A stretch of 48,229 nucleotides of DNA from Gemmatimonadota bacterium (GTDB lineage Bacteria; Gemmatimonadota; Gemmatimonadetes; Gemmatimonadales; Gemmatimonadaceae): assembly GCA_021298835.1 (NCBI GenBank), contig JAJTHG010000021.1, forward strand, positions 1 to 48,229, read 5' to 3'. This document shows positions 1-7,370 of this stretch, one piece after another. The notes beneath the pieces are model-generated. The model was not told the origin of the DNA, ran no database searches, and saw only the letters and a list, made by a program, of their open reading frames with translations. The stretch's first letter is position 1. Every line of letters begins with the position of its first letter. Both the position numbers and the translations under genes were made by a program.

Positions 1-1500
1 CATGGCGAGGAGCGCGCGTTTGCGCGATGGCGCCCAGCGCGCCACCTGCGGAGCGACGAGCGCCACCACCGGTGCCAGCCGCTCGAAGGCGCGGATTTCC
101 GCGGGACTCCACGCGCGGCGCCCCGGGGCGCCAAGGAGCGCTGCGACGTCGCGCTGCAGGTCGGCCAGCGCCCGCCAGCGCGAGCCGCCGGCGGCCAGTC
201 GCTGCGTGACGCCATGGGCGGCGGCCACGAGCGCGCGCTCGTCGAAGGGGGCGTACGCCGGCGCGCCCGGCAGGGTGAGCGCGACGTCGGCGGCGGCGAA
301 CGCCGCCAGAGCCGCGGGCGGCGTGCGATGCGCCGGCCCCGTCGAGCGCCGCGCGGCCTCGCGCGCGGCGTCGGCGGCGATGCGCGCGTCCACCGGGCGG
401 AAGCCGAGCCGCCAGTAGAACCAGAACGCGCCGCTGGCGATGGCGTCGGCGTTGTCCTCGCCGATCTGCACCGGGTTGACGACGAACCGCCGCACCCCGA
501 AGCAGGTCGCGAAGGCGCGCAGCGCGCCGGCCCACAGCCACGCCGCCTCGCGGCCGCGGAAGGGCGGGAAGACGTGGATGCCGGTGTTGGCCTGCGCGCC
601 GAGGGGGCTGACGCCGCCGTAGGCCACGGGGATGCCGCGGACGGTGGCGAGCCAGCCGTAGTTGGCCTCGAGCGAGAGGCGCCACGGCGGCGCGATGCCG
701 ATGATGGCGAGCGTGGTGTCGCGGCCGAGGGGGGCGAGCCAGACTTCGTCGGGATTCGCGTGCGTGATCGCGTGCACCTCGCGGGCGCGGGCGGCGAGGG
801 CCGCGGTCGCGACGTCGAGCCAGTCCTGCGCCTCGCGGCCGCGCGCGCGGCGGATGCCGCGGAGCGGGGTGGCGATGTGCGCGGGGGCATCCGCGGGCGG
901 CCGACGGGGGGCGATGGCACCGGTCGCGGGGCGCGGCGGCCGCCAGGGCGCGGTGAGCAGCGTGGCGCTCCAGCGCGAGCCGTGGAGCCGCCAGCGCACC
1001 GGGACCTCGAGCGCGTCCCACAGCGCCTCCCACGCGCGCGAGCGCCCGCTGGCCGCGACGGCGTGGGCGAGCCAGGCGAGATCGCCGGGCGCACGCCCCC
1101 CCTCGGCGAGCCGAAGCCATTCGCGGGTGCCGATGTCGCCGGAGTCGAACTCGTCTTCTTCGGCCCGCAGGACGAGGGCGCGGAGCAGGGGATCGAGCCG
1201 CGCGGGATCGCCGACGCGCGGCCAATCGATGTCGGCGTGCTCGGCGGCGTGGCGGCCGAGCCACGCGGCGACGGGCCATGCGAAACTCGTGCGGACCTCG
1301 CTGCCGGCGATGCCGGTGCCGTCGAGGGCGCGCCGCGCGCGGGCGGGCAGGGCGGCGACGCGCCGCGCAAAGCCGGCGAGCAGGGTGCGGGCGGCGGCGG
1401 CGTCGCCGGGGTCGCCGTAGGCGACGGCGGCGAGTGCGACGTCGTGTGCGAGCCCGAGCTCGGCGGCGGTGACGGGAAAGCGGGCGGGGCCGCGGGGCAT
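1..1500 (-). CDS. GNAT-like domain protein, 3' end off the left edge
   Basis: The minus-strand frame is open from an ATG at 1498-1500 to base 1, giving at least 500 residues with no stop, so the C-terminus lies outside the window. Roughly residues 255-370 resemble a GNAT acyltransferase: an extended strand with 'TVRGIPVAYGG', a basic turn 'FRGREAAWLWAG' where the acetyl-CoA loop would be, an 'NADAIASGAFWFYWRLGF' stretch like the C-terminal GNAT helix, and 'GFRPVD'. The N-terminal 250 residues are Ala/Arg/Leu rich with a run 'RAEEDEFDSGDIG' and match nothing I recognise. The opposite strand is also open for almost the whole length, as expected from codon bias in a GC-rich genome, but it lacks any protein-like motif. 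Substrate is unknown. I am sure it is coding and moderately sure of the GNAT-like fold. Confidence 0.72.
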   Translation of the reverse strand, partial: MPRGPARFPVTAAELGLAHDVALAAVAYGDPGDAAAARTLLAGFARRVAALPARARRALDGTGIAGSEVRTSFAWPVAAWLGRHAAEHADIDWPRVGDPARLDPLLRALVLRAEEDEFDSGDIGTREWLRLAEGGRAPGDLAWLAHAVAASGRSRAWEALWDALEVPVRWRLHGSRWSATLLTAPWRPPRPATGAIAPRRPPADAPAHIATPLRGIRRARGREAQDWLDVATAALAARAREVHAITHANPDEVWLAPLGRDTTLAIIGIAPPWRLSLEANYGWLATVRGIPVAYGGVSPLGAQANTGIHVFPPFRGREAAWLWAGALRAFATCFGVRRFVVNPVQIGEDNADAIASGAFWFYWRLGFRPVDARIAADAAREAARRSTGPAHRTPPAALAAFAAADVALTLPGAPAYAPFDERALVAAAHGVTQRLAAGGSRWRALADLQRDVAALLGAPGRRAWSPAEIRAFERLAPVVALVAPQVARWAPSRKRALLAM

Positions 1501-1642
1501 CGTGGGACACGATGGGTCGGCGGAGGGATGGGGCGCGTCGGGTGTTTGCCCCGCGTCACGTGGGGGAAGGGCGCGATCTGGTACGGGTCGGGGAGATCCC
1601 CTCGCGGGGTGGGGGTGTGGTGCCGATACTCGTGGGGAGTGA

Positions 1643-1715
1643 TGGGGTGTAGCTCAATCGGCAGAGCGCCGCACTGTTAATGCGGTGGTTGGAGGTTCGA
1701 TTCCTCCCGCCCCAG
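1643..1715 (+). tRNA. tRNA-Asn (anticodon GTT)
   Basis: A full cloverleaf can be drawn. The acceptor stem is TGGGGTG with CGCCCCA. The D stem is GCTC/GAGC. The anticodon stem is CCGCA/TGCGG around loop CTGTTAA with anticodon GTT. The T stem is GGAGG/CCTCC around TTCGATT. G1715 is the discriminator base, and CCA is not encoded. The gene is the integration target of the adjoining island: bases from 1674 to its 3' end are repeated at 15639-15680. Confidence 0.97.
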
Positions 1716-1734
1716 TGAGAGAGAACCTCCGATA
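1674..1734 (+). repeat. Left attachment-site repeat of the island (attL-like)
   Basis: This 61-bp stretch runs from the anticodon loop through the tRNA 3' end to the 5' arm of the tRNA terminator. It recurs in direct orientation at 15639-15699 with a single difference, G1699 against A15664 in the T loop; both fit the TTCRA consensus. Duplication of a tRNA 3' segment at the far end of a foreign block is the hallmark of tyrosine-recombinase integration. Confidence 0.9.
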
Positions 1735-1759
1735 AGGCAAGCACTCGTCGGAGGTTTTT
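1724..1759 (+). terminator. Rho-independent terminator of tRNA-Asn
   Basis: The 9-bp stem AACCTCCGA / TCGGAGGTT has a 15-nt loop and is followed by a run of five T. It starts nine bases after the tRNA. The 5' arm is inside the att repeat, but the loop and 3' arm are island sequence. Confidence 0.85.
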
Positions 1760-1870
1760 CATGTCCACCGCGGGGAACCACCCCGCGCCCACGCCGGTGC
1801 GGGCTACCCAAAGCCCCCCCTGCATCAGGCGCGGCTTTCGCGTGGGTGTGATGCGGCTGCTCGGTGGGGC

Positions 1871-2218
1871 ATGCCCACGATTCGGAACCAGCGCTCGGCG
1901 CTGCGCGCGCAGTTGCTCGCCGAGGCCCTCGGGCAGCTACTGGCGGCCCCCGGGGACCTCGCGGCGCGGGCCGAGTTGCGTGATGCCCTGCTTGCCCATG
2001 CCCTCACGACGAAGCGGCCCCGGGCGTTGGCGGCGGCGTGGCTGCGGCACCACTTGGCCTCTCGGCACCCAACGCTCTACCGGGGGCTGTACCTGGAGCT
2101 TGTGGCGGCGCTGCCGAGCGGACCGGCGCGCGGCCAAACCCCTGAGCATAGCGGCACTCCAGGGACGGGTCGGGCCTCGATGTGGTTGCCCGAAACGCCG
2201 ACGGCCCCCGATCCCTGA
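1871..2218 (+). CDS. Small hypothetical protein (115 aa)
   Basis: An ATG preceded by a G-rich possible ribosome site opens a 115-residue Ala/Leu/Arg-rich frame. Residues 1-80 look like two amphipathic helices ('RAQLLAEALGQLLAAP', 'LTTKRPRALAAAWL') and a short 'HPTLYRGLYLELVAAL' helix. The last 30 residues are low-complexity. No family is recognised. Its stop codon sits in the loop of the hairpin at 2202-2232, which suggests a genuine 3' end. It overlaps the long C-terminal tail of the HTH frame on the other strand, so only one of the two can be wholly coding here. Treat as tentative. Confidence 0.35.
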   Translation: MPTIRNQRSALRAQLLAEALGQLLAAPGDLAARAELRDALLAHALTTKRPRALAAAWLRHHLASRHPTLYRGLYLELVAALPSGPARGQTPEHSGTPGTGRASMWLPETPTAPDP

Positions 2219-2575
2219 GGGACCGGGGGCCGCCGGGGCCGACCTTGCCGGGCCTTTCGCCTGCTGCGACCGCGCCGTGAGGAGATCGACGGCAACCGTC
2301 AAGAGGTTCACCACCGCCTTGAGGTCATTGCTGCGGCTGCTGCGGGCCGGGCTGACGCTGACGATGGGGGTGGGCGCGTTCTCCACGGGCGCCTGCTCCT
2401 TGGCGCGCCCGAGCCACCGGTAGAGGGTGGGCGGCGCCAGCTCGAAGTGCTTGGCGGCGGCGGCGGTCACCCCGTGCGTGCGGGCGAAGGTCACGGCCTG
2501 CTCGATCTTCTCCTTGGTGTACCGCTTCCCCTTGGCGGGCTGAGGGGCGGGGGTGCTCTGCTTGCGCTTCGGCAT
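1937..2575 (-). CDS. Helix-turn-helix protein
   Basis: The start is the ATG read from 2575. After a basic Lys/Pro-rich leader come residues ~18-53, 'RYTKEKIEQAVTFARTHG' followed by 'VTAAAAKHFELAPPTLYRWL'. This is a clear transposase/Psq-like helix-turn-helix, the kind that recognises short DNA sites. A second helical segment 'NDLKAVVNLLTVAVDLL' could mediate oligomerisation. The frame stays open to 1937 (212 residues), but everything after about residue 115 is low-complexity and lies beneath a hairpin and an opposing frame. The real protein may therefore be shorter, or the 3' end may be decayed. Its first 85 bases overlap the end of the upstream gene. It could be an island regulator or a transposase-derived DNA-binding remnant. 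Confidence 0.55.
   Translation of the reverse strand: MPKRKQSTPAPQPAKGKRYTKEKIEQAVTFARTHGVTAAAAKHFELAPPTLYRWLGRAKEQAPVENAPTPIVSVSPARSSRSNDLKAVVNLLTVAVDLLTARSQQAKGPARSAPAAPGPSGIGGRRRFGQPHRGPTRPWSAAMLRGLAARRSARQRRHKLQVQPPVERWVPRGQVVPQPRRRQRPGPLRREGMGKQGITQLGPRREVPGGRQ
2202..2232. terminator. GC-rich hairpin between convergent frames
   Basis: Left arm 2202-2215 and right arm 2219-2232 pair over 14 positions with one A/C mismatch around a 3-nt TGA loop. There is no clear T-run on either side. The position suits a bidirectional terminator for the small plus-strand gene and the minus-strand HTH gene. Confidence 0.55.
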
Positions 2576-3285
2576 GTGCGGGTCTCCAGATAGCGGGTGA
2601 TGACAGCCCGGGAGTCGGTCTGCCGACACAGCCTACTGGAGGTCCGCCGGGGAGTGACAAGCCGGGGGGGCCGGGGGCGCGTGTTGCCGCCTCCGGCCCC
2701 CCCGTTGGCCGGCGAACCAGGCCGAGCCGGCGAGCCATACGAGGCCGGGAAGTGGAAGAAGCAGCCGGCGCCGCTCGACTCCGCGGGATTGGGGGCGAAG
2801 CGGTGGATCGGCACGTTCGGCAACTGCTGCAGCTTCCGCAGGCGCGGGCCCCGGATCTCGGGATGCGCGAGGAAGGACCGGGCGCACGCCAGCCAGCGCT
2901 TCTTCCGCCGGCCCATATCGCGGCCATCGAGGACCTGCTGGACGTACCACCACACGGTGGCAATCCGGAAGAACGGGACCCCCAGCATGGGCAGGAACGC
3001 GCGGGGCACCACGAGCACGTTGTAACCGACGATCTCGCGCTCGAGGAGGACGAACTCGAGGAGCGGTTGCACGTGCTCGAGCACCGCGGAGATGCCGTAC
3101 TCCGTGAGTTGGTCCGCGTCGTCCGCGAAGTGGATCTTCCGGAGCGCCTCGGCGGCGAGTTCGTCGGCCGGACCGGTGATGCGCGGGGGGGCGGCGTCGG
3201 GGCCGTGGAGGCGGTAGTGGCGCCAGCGGGCGATGAGGGCGCGGTTGGCGAGGGCGGGGGAGAGGGTCGGGGTCTTCGTGTACAT
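2491..3285 (-). CDS. Hypothetical protein (264 aa)
   Basis: The ATG read from 3285 follows a GGGAG-type ribosome site within 'GGGAGCACTCCC'. The first 180 residues look like a folded protein with mixed helices and hydrophobic strands ('VLEHVQPLLEFVLLE', 'NVLVVPRAFLPMLGVPFF', 'VWWYVQQVLDG') followed by a basic 'DMGRRKKRWLACARSFL'. The last 80 residues become Pro/Arg/Ser rich and disordered. There is no signal peptide and no family that I recognise. It is the first gene of a minus-strand pair and overlaps the HTH gene by 85 bases, which is long for coupling and hints that the 3' end is degraded. Function unknown. Confidence 0.5.
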   Translation of the reverse strand: MYTKTPTLSPALANRALIARWRHYRLHGPDAAPPRITGPADELAAEALRKIHFADDADQLTEYGISAVLEHVQPLLEFVLLEREIVGYNVLVVPRAFLPMLGVPFFRIATVWWYVQQVLDGRDMGRRKKRWLACARSFLAHPEIRGPRLRKLQQLPNVPIHRFAPNPAESSGAGCFFHFPASYGSPARPGSPANGGAGGGNTRPRPPRLVTPRRTSSRLCRQTDSRAVITRYLETRTCRSASRAPPPLSPPRGSGTPRRRSSRP

Positions 3286-3803
3286 GGGAGTGCTCCCGGT
3301 TGCGGTGGGAGACACTACCGGCCGTTATCGACCGCCGGGGCGCGAACGGAAGGACAATCAGAGTTCCGCTGCTGCGCGTCCCGGGTTGAGTCCGCGCCCG
3401 GCATTTGCGGACACGGCGCTCTCCGCCGTTCGACCCTCGAGGCCCTCGATCCCTCGCTCTGAGAATCAGCCGGAGTTGGAGTGCACAAGAAATCCGACCT
3501 GTGTTTCCGGAGCCTCGGAGCCCCAGGTCCTGGTAACGCGCAGAACCGAGTCTCAGGCTGCCATTCACCTTGCGCCATTCTGGCAAGGATCGCAGAGTAC
3601 TGAGTCGAGCGCGACGCCGCGCAGGCGTAGACGGAGAAAATCTTTGGCCGCGCGGCGTTGAGATTCTCGGGGAGTGACGAGCCTTCACCGCATAACGCCG
3701 GCTGCGGCGTTTAGTGAAGTAGCCGCGACCGCATTACTGGGCGCCCTTGCGTGCCAGTATCGCTTGAGACCGAGAGGCGTCACGCGACAAGGCATGCAGG
3801 ACG
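3286..3803. other. Intergenic region with nested inverted repeat
   Basis: This is about 520 bases without a convincing gene; short frames here lack protein-like sequence. It divides the leftward pair from the rightward tcmP unit and should hold the promoters of both. The only clear structure is a nested inverted repeat: CTTCAC (3683-3688) and AACGCCG (3694-3700) pair with CGGCGTT (3705-3711) and GTGAAG (3714-3719). It ends 84 bases before the tcmP start. Confidence 0.5.
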
Positions 3804-5099
3804 ATGCACGTTAGGCCGAGTCGAGATGATGTGGTGCGCACCAACAGCCATCCCTTTTCCGAAGTACTTCTAATCATGCCACGTTCGGGGGACCACTTCG
3901 AACACTTCAGGCCGCACACGCGGCACAAGCACCTGATTCTCAAAGAGTACTTCTCAGCTTGGGGCCATAAGCTTGGACTCAGGAACGGCGCGGGAGACGT
4001 TATCCTATACGTGGACGCGTGTGCCGGACGCGGAGCGGACGACCTTGGCAACCAAGGGTCTCCTTTGATTGCCGCCGTGGCAGCAGGCGCCGCGGCGGCA
4101 AACATCTCGCAGCGTCGACAGCGGCCGTTCGGCATCCACGTGCTTGCCATTGAGTCGAATCGGTCGCACGCATCGCAACTGGCCGATGTATTGGCACCCT
4201 TTGGCTCGACGGTTCGGGTGTTGCCTGGTACACTCGAAGAACACCTTGGCAGCATTCTGAGCGAGTACGCGGATACACCAGCCCTGTTCTTCATCGACCC
4301 CTTTGGACTCGAGCCTCTCAAGGCGGAACTCATCAGGGCCGCACTAGACGGCGACCGACGAGAAGCATTGCTTCTCTTTGCCGATCAAGCTGCACTACGG
4401 CACTTTGGAGCCATCATTGCTGAAGACACGCGAGCAGAGCGCCGCTATCGATCGGCGACCACTGCCTTGCCGCTGTTCCCTGATCTGACACCGATCAATG
4501 CTGGTGCTCTTGCGCAAGCCGCCTCGCAAAGCCGAGCCCAATTGGAGATCACCCGAGAGAATGCTCTTCGAATCATGAACGCCGCCTTTGGCAATGAACA
4601 TTGGCTGCCAAAGCTCGAGGCCGTTCCGAGTGCAGATCGGAGGGTGGCCTTCCTGCGCCTCTACACTGAGCGACTGATCGAGTGGGGAGCGCGGTATGTG
4701 CTCCCAATTCCCGTAGTCGATGCAACGGGCACACACGCGTACACTCTGATCCACGCTGCGAAATCTGCGAAGGGATACGCTGCCATGAAGGAGGCCGTGG
4801 CGTATGCCCTGAGGCACAGCCCACTGCCCGAAGCCGTCGTGCACCGCATGCGCTTCGCAGTGGCCAGCGACCTCGACTCTGTCGAGGCTTCCGTGCGGGA
4901 TCGCTTTGCCGGCCAGACGGTTCGATGGGCGGAAGACGCCTCGAATCGAACTGCCGCGTGCGTCCGCAACTTTCTTCTGGAAGAAACTCCGGCATTCCCG
5001 TTCGAGTTTGACGAGCTGAAGGCACGGTTGAACGATCATCGTAACCGCGGCCGGGTCATCACATTCAGCCTTCCTGAGCGCTCTCCACATGTCGACTAA
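3804..5099 (+). CDS. tcmP: Three-Cys-motif partner protein TcmP
   Basis: This matches the TcmP family, named for being encoded beside three-Cys-motif proteins; its biochemical role is not established. Family marks are visible: 'PHTRHKHLILKEYFSAW' near the N-terminus, 'ILYVDACAGRGADDLGNQGS' (equivalent of the Y-[IV]-D-x-x-A-G-x-G...GSP motif that looks like a Rossmann/methyltransferase-like loop), and 'FFIDPFGL' about 90 residues later. The C-terminal 200 residues are helical. The start is either ATG 3804 (AGGA four bases upstream; 431 aa) or ATG 3876 (407 aa), which begins closer to where the family starts. The gene overlaps the next by 11 bases, so the two are translationally coupled. Its GC is lower than in the flanking chromosome, in keeping with transfer. 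Confidence 0.88.
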   Translation: MHVRPSRDDVVRTNSHPFSEVLLIMPRSGDHFEHFRPHTRHKHLILKEYFSAWGHKLGLRNGAGDVILYVDACAGRGADDLGNQGSPLIAAVAAGAAAANISQRRQRPFGIHVLAIESNRSHASQLADVLAPFGSTVRVLPGTLEEHLGSILSEYADTPALFFIDPFGLEPLKAELIRAALDGDRREALLLFADQAALRHFGAIIAEDTRAERRYRSATTALPLFPDLTPINAGALAQAASQSRAQLEITRENALRIMNAAFGNEHWLPKLEAVPSADRRVAFLRLYTERLIEWGARYVLPIPVVDATGTHAYTLIHAAKSAKGYAAMKEAVAYALRHSPLPEAVVHRMRFAVASDLDSVEASVRDRFAGQTVRWAEDASNRTAACVRNFLLEETPAFPFEFDELKARLNDHRNRGRVITFSLPERSPHVD

Positions 5100-5859
5100 G
5101 ATCGAGTGGACGGATGAGGTCTGGAACCCAATGACGGGCTGTACGAAGATCTCCGCTGGCTGCGACAACTGCTATGCGTTCACGATCGCCCAGCGCCGCA
5201 CGCGAGACCTCTACCTCAGACAGTCGCCAGTCCGTGATTCGCCTGAAGCGCGAAGAGATCCGTTCGCGCCGCGCTTCTGGGAGAGCCGACTGGAACTCCC
5301 AATGACATGGAAGCGTCCGCGGCGAATTTTCGTCAACTCGATGAGTGACGTCTTCCACGCTCACTTCAGTCTTGAGCAGATTCAGATGGTCTTTGCCGTG
5401 ATGAACGCTTGTCCACAGCACCAGTTTCAATTGCTAACAAAGCGGCCAGAACGAGCGGCGAGGTTAGCAGATGAACTCCCGTGGACCGACAACATCTGGC
5501 TCGGTACGTCGATTGAAAACATGGAGGTGGCACGACGGGCGGACGCCCTGCGAAGCGTTCCCGCCAACGTGCGCTTCATCTCCGCAGAGCCGCTACTCGG
5601 CGCGCTCGATCAGCTTAACGTCTCCGGCATCGACTGGGTGATCGGCGGCGGAGAAAGCGGAGAAGGATATCGGCCAGTCGACTTTCGCTGGGCTCGTGGT
5701 CTGCGGGACCTGTGCCGTAGGCACGGAGTGGCCTTCTTCTGGAAGCAGTGGGGAGGGAGAACGTCGAAGTCGGGGGGGAGAGTCCTAGACGGTCGAACAT
5801 GGGACCAGTACCCTGACGAGCCGACTGAGTGGCAAGAACTCGACCCAAGAGTGCGTTGA
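5089..5859 (+). CDS. Three-Cys-motif Gp37/Gp68 family protein (DUF5131)
   Basis: This 256-residue protein begins 'KIEWTDEVWNPMTGC' and carries C18-x6-C25-x2-C28, the three-cysteine motif typical of phage Gp37/Gp68 (PF07505) proteins. The spacing resembles a metal- or iron-sulfur-cluster site like those of radical-SAM-type barrels, but cluster chemistry is inferred. Other family blocks follow in order: 'FVNSMSDVFH', 'FQLLTKRPERA', 'IWLGTSIEN', 'VRFISAEPLLG', 'WVIGGGESG' and a C-terminal 'FFWKQWGG'. All look intact, so the gene is probably functional. It starts inside the 3' end of tcmP; the pairing is the known conserved neighbourhood of both families and argues that the products act together. 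Substrate unknown; phages and defence islands both carry such pairs. Confidence 0.9.
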   Translation: MSTKIEWTDEVWNPMTGCTKISAGCDNCYAFTIAQRRTRDLYLRQSPVRDSPEARRDPFAPRFWESRLELPMTWKRPRRIFVNSMSDVFHAHFSLEQIQMVFAVMNACPQHQFQLLTKRPERAARLADELPWTDNIWLGTSIENMEVARRADALRSVPANVRFISAEPLLGALDQLNVSGIDWVIGGGESGEGYRPVDFRWARGLRDLCRRHGVAFFWKQWGGRTSKSGGRVLDGRTWDQYPDEPTEWQELDPRVR

Positions 5860-5958
5860 AGCACTCGCAGCACATCGGGCTTGGGACGGCCGACACGTGC
5901 TGCTCCATGGAGGTCTCACGCGAAAATAAGGTACGGATTAGCACCGTCGTTGGCCAAG

Positions 5959-6918
5959 ATGTCAATAGATCTCCTGACAAACGCGGTTGAATCGATCCAG
6001 GTAGGCGTCGAGGACTATTCGGCTGCCACAAGACCTAGACTCCTGTCCGCTGTAAGGAACATCCACGCGGGCATTCTCCTCCTCTTCAAAGAGGCGTTGC
6101 GCCGTCGCTCTCCGGCTGACTCGAATGAAGTGCTCGTCAAGTCGAGAGTGCAGCCGGAACAGGGGACCGCTGGCGAGGTGCGCTTCGTAGGCGTTGGACG
6201 CAAGACGGCCGATACTAGCGCGATTCGGAAGCGTTTCGAAGCTCTCGGCATCAAGACCGACTGGAAACGCGTCGAAAGGATTGCCGAGGTCAGGAACGAT
6301 ATCGAGCACTACTACCCTCATCTCACGCAGCCAACCATCCGAGAGCTAGTCGCGTCCGCGTTCTGGCTTGTCCGCGACTTCATGACCCGAGAACTGGCCA
6401 CGGACCCTGCAACTGCGCTCGGCCAGCGTACGTGGTCGACTATGCTCGAGGTGGCCGACGTATGGCAGGAGGAGAGAACGGCGTGTGATGCCGCATTGGC
6501 GGCTGTGGCTTGGGAGTCCGATGCGCTTTCAAGAGGGGTGCGCTCCATGAAGTGTCTTTCATGCGGGGCGAGCCTGTTCAGACCGATCGATGCCACGGTC
6601 GATACGGAGGACCTAATGCTGAGGTGTACCGTATGTGCCACGGAACTCAGGACTGAGCAGTTCGCGCAGGCTGCCATCGCCGCCGCATTCGAGTGGGAGA
6701 GTTACGTGGCCATGAAGGATGGAGGCGACTCACCTTTCGGCGAATGTCCAGAGTGCGGGCTTGAAACGTACGTCTTCGAGGAGGACGGATGCGCATACTG
6801 CGGTGCGACCTTCGGGCATCCAGACTGTGCACGATGTGGCAAGCGAATTCCACTAAGTGAGGCAGGCTGCGCGCCACTGTGCTCCTACTGCCACTACGTA
6901 ATGAGCAAGGATGACTAG
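5959..6918 (+). CDS. HEPN-like protein with C-terminal zinc ribbons
   Basis: The ATG at 5959 gives 319 residues; an in-frame TTG at 5881 is an alternative. Residues ~1-150 are all-helical and contain 'RNDIEH' (R112 to H117), the R-x4-H signature of HEPN domains, which are often metal-independent RNases in toxins and defence systems. The C-terminal third is a string of paired cysteines: C199/C202, C223/C226, C263/C266, C278/C281, C290/C293, C304/C308/C311. These suggest two to three zinc ribbons that could bind nucleic acid or a partner. It lies about 100 bases after the DUF5131 gene on the same strand with similar composition and may form a three-gene unit with tcmP. RNase activity is an inference from one motif. 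A plain abortive-infection or regulatory role is equally open. Confidence 0.7.
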   Translation: MSIDLLTNAVESIQVGVEDYSAATRPRLLSAVRNIHAGILLLFKEALRRRSPADSNEVLVKSRVQPEQGTAGEVRFVGVGRKTADTSAIRKRFEALGIKTDWKRVERIAEVRNDIEHYYPHLTQPTIRELVASAFWLVRDFMTRELATDPATALGQRTWSTMLEVADVWQEERTACDAALAAVAWESDALSRGVRSMKCLSCGASLFRPIDATVDTEDLMLRCTVCATELRTEQFAQAAIAAAFEWESYVAMKDGGDSPFGECPECGLETYVFEEDGCAYCGATFGHPDCARCGKRIPLSEAGCAPLCSYCHYVMSKDD

Positions 6919-7370
6919 CCCGCTGAACAGCCGAGGACACGGGCAACCTTCTAGACCGCGGACATAGATAACACTTGGGTTACGTGCCAGATAACTCCCG
7001 GATGATGCAATCCCGATAGTCGAGCGTCGCCAGCAAAGACTTTCCCAAAGTTGATCGACAAGACCCTATCGGCCTCCTCGTCGGGGCCGATGCGATACCC
7101 GCGGTGTCCTCGGTCCCGAATGCAGACAGTCGGCATTATCTGGGGACAACCCAGCGTCAAACGCGATGCGGCGATCGTTTCCGGGACCAGGCTCGGTGAA
7201 CCGCCGTGAGGGTCCCCCCGCAGCTGACAGTTACCCCGATCCCGATACACCGGTCACTCGAACTGGATGCGTCGCACCTGCTGCGCGCGACGTGGTGAGC
7301 ATCCGCGACGTCAACTGCTCCAAGGTCTCGACACCTGTTCCATTGAGTGCAATACGTCGACCACCGCCCT
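6919..7370. other. Intergenic region between convergent units
   Basis: About 450 bases lie between the stop of the HEPN-like gene and the stop of the helicase gene on the other strand. Short frames exist on both strands but none has recognisable protein character. I see no strong hairpin with a T-run, no repeat and no RNA gene. Confidence 0.5.

Noticed and set aside
214..1680. Long plus-strand open frame covering the left end and running into the tRNA
   Set aside because: It is antisense to the GNAT-like gene, has Gly/Arg/Ala low-complexity sequence and ends within tRNA-Asn; an artefact of GC-rich codon bias.
1556..1825. Minus-strand frame reading 'WGGRNRTSNHRIN' across the tRNA
   Set aside because: This peptide is the antisense translation of tRNA-Asn, a well-known false gene call.
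3683..3719. Integron attC site
   Set aside because: The stem starts like attC (AACGCC...GGCGTT), but the flanks do not fit the RYYYAAC/GTTRRRY boxes and there is no integron integrase or cassette array.
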